From contig PZJY01000006.1 in assembly GCA_031472005.1 (NCBI GenBank), positions 2,790,001 through 2,854,000 of the forward strand: a DNA stretch of 64,000 nucleotides, given 5' to 3'. This DNA comes from Tetracladium setigerum (taxonomy: Eukaryota; Ascomycota; Leotiomycetes; Helotiales). Below the pieces are notes generated by a model, which made no database searches, was not told the origin of the DNA, and saw nothing but the letters and a program-made list of their open reading frames with translations. Positions 59,312 to 64,000 of this stretch are shown here, one piece after another (within the stretch, counting starts at the first letter, position 1; each line of letters begins with the position of its first letter). The position numbers and the translations under genes are program-made.

Positions 59312-62300
59312 ATGTTTACCTTCTGCTCGCTACAAGGCGCGCATTCCGAATCCGCCGCGTCGCAATCGCTGCTGGAGCTTGATGGCGGCGTCAAAGTGTT
59401 GATCGACGTGGGATGGGACGAGACATTTGATGTGCGAAAGTTGAAGGAGCTTGAGAAGTAGGTTAAATCAAGTCAAGTCAAGTCAGCGGCCTGTAGGAGA
59501 CGAAGGGGTTGAAGGGGCACAGTGTGGGCATACGAGGCATTGTACACCAGCATCAATAAACTTATTCCCTGCTGTTGTCCGGCGTCAATGTTGATATATG
59601 TGCTTTGGCCCAATACGCCTCCCCTTGTTGTTCTTTCGATATTGGAAACGGGGTCTACTCAGTATTGTAGATGGGATCGCGCATCAGTAGCTAACATCCT
59701 TCTCTCCAGACAGGTTCCAACGCTCTCCATCATCCTTCTCACTCACGCAACCGTTGCTCACCTGGCCGCCTTTGCACATTGCTGCAAGCACTTTCCACTC
59801 TTTACACGAATTCCAACTTATGCGACAGTCCCAGTCATCTCTCTCGGGCGGACGCTTCTTCAAGATCTCTATACCTCCACTCCCTTGGCTGCCACAGTCA
59901 TTCCTGCGGAAGCCCTGTCAGAAGGGTCCTATTCCTACTCTCAGCCCGTAACAGAAGGTCCAGAGCAGCACATACTATTACAGCCTCCAACAACCGAAGA
60001 AATAGCATCCTACTTCTCCCTTATCCACCCTCTCAAATACTCACAGCCCCATCAACCTTTACCCTCACCCTTTTCCCCACCACTGAACGGCCTCACAGTC
60101 ACAGCTTACAACGCGGGACACACATTGGGAGGAACGATATGGCATATACAACATGGTTTAGAATCCATTGTCTACGCTGTAGATTGGAATCAGGCTCGTG
60201 AAAATGTGTTGGCGGGTGCAGCATGGTTGGGAGGTGCTGGAGCTGGAGGCGCGGAGGTTATTGAGCAACTACGGAAACCAACTGCCCTGATTTGCAGTAG
60301 TAGAGGTGGGGAGAGGGTGGCATTGCCAGGTGGGCGATCAAAACGAGACGACCTACTGCTGGACATGATCAAATCGGCAGCTAGCAAAGGAGGTATCGTT
60401 CTGATTCCAACAGACACAAGTGCACGAGTGCTTGAGCTGGCTTACTTATTGGAACACGCATGGAGAGTGGAGGCGGAGAATGACGACAGTCCGCTTAGGA
60501 CGTCAAAGTTATATCTTGCCAGCAAGAATATTGGAGCTACGATGCGATACACCAGAAGTATGCTGGAATGGATGGACGATGGGATCGTTCGAGAATTCGA
60601 AGCCAACACCGGAGTGCAGCAGAAGGAAAATGGAAACACCAATGCCCAACAAAGCTCGGGTGTGGGACCGTTCGATTTCAAACATCTTCGTCTACTGGAA
60701 AGAAAGGGCCAGATCGACCGAATCTTGAACGAGACAGACAGTCTGGGACGGTCAGTTGGGAAGGTCATTCTTGCAAGCGACACCTCGATGGAATGGGGAT
60801 TTTCAAAGGAAGTTTTACGGAAGATCTCAGATGACAGGAGGAACCTGGTCATTCTTACCGAGAAGATGGGGAAACTCGATGTCAATGGTCCACCAGGCAT
60901 CGCTCGAACCTTATGGTCGTGGTGGGAGGAACGAAGAGACGGAGTTGCGCCTGAACAGAATTCCAACGGCGAAGAGCTCGAACAGGTCTATGCTGGTGGA
61001 CGAGAGGTGGAACTTCGTGATGCGAAAAGAGTAGCATTGGCAGGCAACGATTTGACCGTTTATCAACAGTACCTAGCCACGCAACGTCAACTACAAACCA
61101 CCAAATCTGGCGGAGCGACATCCTTAGAAACTTCAGCAGACGTGGTCGACGATGCCTCATCCGACTCATCCTCTGAATCGGACGAATCAGAGAACGAGCA
61201 CCAGGGGAAAGCATTGAACATCTCAGCAACAATGGGTCAAGCCAGCCGCAAAAAGATTGGCTTGAGCGATGAGGATCTTGGCATCAATATTCTACTTCGC
61301 AAAAAGGGCGTGTACGATTACGACGTGCGCGGAAAGAAGGGCCGAGAGAAGATGTTCCCTATCGCTATCAGGAGGAAGCGTAACGATGATTTTGGTGAAC
61401 TAATCCGCCCAGAGGAGTACTTAAGAGCTGATGAGCTGAACGACGTGGATGGGCAAGAGGCGAACATGCGCCAGGGACCAGGAAAATATGATACCAAAGA
61501 TACCTTAGGCAAGAAACGAAAGTGGAACGAGCCAACCCAAGGGAGAAATGCCAACAATAACGAGAACAAGAAGCAACAAATGGGGAGAGGTAACCGCCGG
61601 GATTCTCTTGATCCTAACGCCATGGCTCCGGGTCCTGAAGACGATGCATCCGACGAAGAAATCGAAGTAGAAGTTACAGGCCCTTCGAAGGTCATGATAT
61701 CTACGGAGATGCTTTCGATCAACCTTCGGCTCGCATTTGTTGATTTCGCTGGTCTCCATGATAAGAGAAGTCTGCAGATGCTGATACCGCTCATCCAACC
61801 GCGAAAACTCATTCTTGTAAGTGGCATGAAAGAGGAAACTCTAGCCCTCGCAAGCGATTGTCGCAGACTTCTCGCCGCTCAAGTTGGTGGCTCGGACGCA
61901 GCAATTGACGTCTACACCCCGGAAATTGGAATCACAGTCGACGCCAGCGTAGACACCAACTCCTGGTCCGTCAAACTCACAGATGCTCTTGTTAAGCGCC
62001 TCCGATGGCAAAAGGTCAAGGGATTGGGCATCGTCACCCTCACAGGTCGCCTCGAAGCATCACCTCAAGACGGCGACTTTGAAGCCGAAACCAGTAACAA
62101 AAAGCAAAAGCTTCTCAAAAACGAGACTGGTGAAGCGGTGGAGGAAACACCAGTGCAAACAGCACTATCAACTCTTCAAGCTTCAATACCAACTCTCGAT
62201 ATCCTTCCAACAACAATGGCATCCGCCTCCCGCTCCGTCGCACAGCCTCTTCACGTTGGCGATCTCCGTTTAGCGGATCTGAGAAAATTGATGTTGGTTT

Positions 62301-62491
62301 CCGGTCATACGGCGGAGTTTAGAGGGGAGGGAACACTTTTGATTGATGGCTCGGTTATTGTGAGAAAGACCGGGACGGGAAGAATTGAGGTTGAGAGTGT
62401 GGAAGCTTGGACGGGGATGCATCAGGGTAGTGCTTTCTATGCTGTCAAAAGCAAGATTTATGAGGGTTTGGCTGTGGTTGCGGGTGGGTAG
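59312..62491 (+). CDS. cft2: Cleavage and polyadenylation factor subunit Cft2 (CPSF100)
   Basis: Metallo-beta-lactamase/beta-CASP subunit of the pre-mRNA 3'-end cleavage and polyadenylation complex in the nucleus, non-catalytic partner of Ysh1/CPSF73. Exon 1 (59312-59457) starts MFTFCSLQGAHSESAASQSL; a 252-nt intron (59458-59709, phase 2) leads to the 927-codon second exon. Key parts: LLTHATVAHLAAFAHCC in place of the HxHxDH metal motif, as expected for this inactive paralogue; NAGHTLGGTIWHI; RGGERVALPGGRSKRDDLLL; SDTSMEWGFSKEVL; an acidic Ser/Asp-rich linker; and a C-terminal domain ending EGLAVVAGG. 975 residues. The intron is longer than others here but its frames and splice sites are the only ones that join MFTF to the QVPTLSIILLTH block. 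Confidence 0.94.
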
Positions 62492-64000
62492 GCGTCGGCT
62501 CTTGGCATTTACGAAGGCTTTGGTTTGTAACATCACTGTATGTACTATTAAACAAAGATTACTCTCGGATGGAGATTTTCAAAATGAAGTTTGAGTCTGT
62601 GGGTGATGGAAATCTGCCTGGAAGAGAAGTGCTCGAAGGCTACTCGGTAAACGTTTCTACCTGTTTGCGGTGGATGCCATGAATGTCGTTTTTTCTGCTT
62701 TGAATGTTTCTTTGGAGGAGGTGAGATTCATGTCAGCTTCGCCTGGATTCATTTTCTGCTGCGGCCTCGAATTACATGAATGAGATACAAAGTAATGAGG
62801 TCGGTGACTTCACATATACTAACAAGTTTTGGTGAAGCATTGTTATATTTACTCATGCAGCCATATGAACCTGAGCGCTCTCATCATGCTGAAGGTTACT
62901 GGAAGTCACTAGAACTGGATGTATGAGAGTATCAACTCGTACGCTTAGTTTGAAAGGTTCATACCGTCTATGCAAATTATAATTCATTACGTTTAGAGTC
63001 GCCGACACCCCAGGACAAGTTCAGCATCTTATTTCCACACGCGACCTCTTCCAAGTTCTCATCATTTTTCACGCATTTTAAGTCCACAAAGTGGTAAATA
63101 CATCACTGGCATAACTAACAGGTACCAGCACGCCACACTCTATGTCGGTTACAGTCCTTGTAACCTAGAATGATCGCTCATGGGCCCTATCGGGGGTTCC
63201 GAGACATAATATCAGGGTGATTCTACGTTATTTTGTTTGAAGGAGTACAAGAGGGGGGCCTACAGTCATAAACAAACATCACCAACACCGTAGACGATAC
63301 GGCTGAGCCCAAAACATCGCCTGCAAACAGCCCTTCCCTCAAACTCGTACGGACTGGTCGTAGTACGAATAAAGGTCGCTGAAGGTCAAGGGCAGAGTCA
63401 AGTTCGAGAGCGCCGAGCAAGGATACACAGTGAAGGATGAGAAGATGGAAGAAACAGAAGAGGGTGCCGAGGACCCAAAAGCAGGTTCATACATGGGCAA
63501 GTTAGCGACGTGATGCACCCCCCTTGTACTCCTATGTACTGCTATCGTTACATGACGGCTACTTCCAACACCCTCTGTCATCTCAGGAGGAAGATCTCTG
63601 TACTTCGAGGAATCATGAATACGTTAAAAGCTTTATGATCACCACCTTTCAGATCTCCCTCCGCCATCTGCCAAGCAGTTTCCAGTCCAATTAGCCGGTC
63701 ATAACAGCTATCCAGATCTACTTCATATTCCCAGCTACATAATATTCCACAGAAGTTGGCATTCAGCATCAGTTGTTTGAGTCCATCGTTGTTTTATGCT
63801 ACATCAATTTCCAAACGAAACATCAGGCACGCAATCGACCTATCCTATCCATTATCCAAGCCATCACGTCCCTTTCATCCTCCCACGAACCCACCCACAA
63901 CCTCTTCAATCTTTAGTCCGCCACAGCCAAACTATCTACCTGTCTTTCGGAAACCCCGTTTATATCCCAAACGAAATATTTGGCCAAAGGAAACACCAGG
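62492..64000. other. Intergenic, no supported gene
   Basis: Downstream of CFT2 I see only short frames (88 codons or fewer) without motifs, CT-rich and AT-rich DNA, and no gene start before the window end. Confidence 0.45.

Noticed and set aside
61318..61827. 169-codon minus frame inside CFT2
   Set aside because: Shadow of the acidic linker and C-terminal part of CFT2.
1..64000. tRNA and rRNA genes
   Set aside because: I looked for B-box-like GGTTCGAxxCC with flanking stems and found no convincing cloverleaf; a covariance search would be decisive.

Overview
The window is nuclear DNA of a filamentous ascomycete (Pezizomycotina). Coding regions are split by many short introns, mostly 48-90 nt with GT..AG ends and CTAAC/CTGAC-like branch sites. 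Both strands carry genes separated by AT/CT-rich intergenic DNA, there are no operons, and several families are typical of moulds (Egh16-like secreted protein, PTH11/rhodopsin-like receptor, OTT_1508-type deaminase, GMC oxidoreductase). The Egh16-like gene hints at Leotiomycetes or another plant-associated lineage, but I cannot fix the genus. I rebuilt the gene models by joining reading frames at splice sites and checking intron phase.

Layout. 1.3-2.7 kb: GT90/CAP10 glycosyltransferase (-). 5.6-8.6 kb: trehalose-6-phosphate phosphatase tps2 (+). 10.3-11.5 kb: Frag1/DRAM/Sfk1 membrane protein (-). 12.9-14.7 kb: nucleic-acid-deaminase-like protein (-). 15.8-16.8 kb: C2H2 zinc-finger gene (+), interrupted. 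17.9-18.6 kb: unknown protein with two internal repeats (+). 19.3-20.2 kb: Hsp31/DJ-1 protein (+). 20.6-21.6 kb: two small membrane proteins that look like diverged tandem paralogues (+). 22.7-24.7 kb: VOC-like domain plus TM plus Arg/Ser-rich tail (-). 26.4-27.5 kb: EMG1/NEP1 (-). 28.8-29.6 kb: short rhodopsin-like receptor (+). 33.2-34.6 kb: Egh16-like secreted protein (+). 35.5-36.3 kb: AVO2-like ankyrin protein (+). 37.1-39.0 kb: amino acid/GABA permease (-). 43.8-45.9 kb: secreted GMC oxidoreductase (+). 46.9-49.3 kb: HerA/FtsK-type ATPase (-). 50.1-51.3 kb: multi-pass membrane protein (-). 52.1-53.6 kb: COG5 (+). 53.6-55.1 kb: ketopantoate reductase (-). 55.5-58.8 kb: SEC24 (-). 59.3-62.5 kb: CFT2/CPSF100 (+).

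The right third (52-62.5 kb) is a compact housekeeping block: Golgi tethering, pantothenate synthesis, COPII coat and mRNA 3'-end processing. The rest is looser, with gaps up to 4.8 kb that show no convincing gene. I found no transposon, rRNA, tRNA or CRISPR array.

The most important technical observation is that seven multi-exon or long genes each show apparent missing single bases (nine sites in all), every one in or beside a C or G mononucleotide run. This includes essential-type genes (COG5, tps2). A systematic homopolymer error in the assembly explains this better than pseudogenisation. Biologically the most interesting loci are the OTT_1508-like deaminase, the uncharacterised HerA-type ATPase, the two-repeat unknown protein and the paired small membrane proteins.
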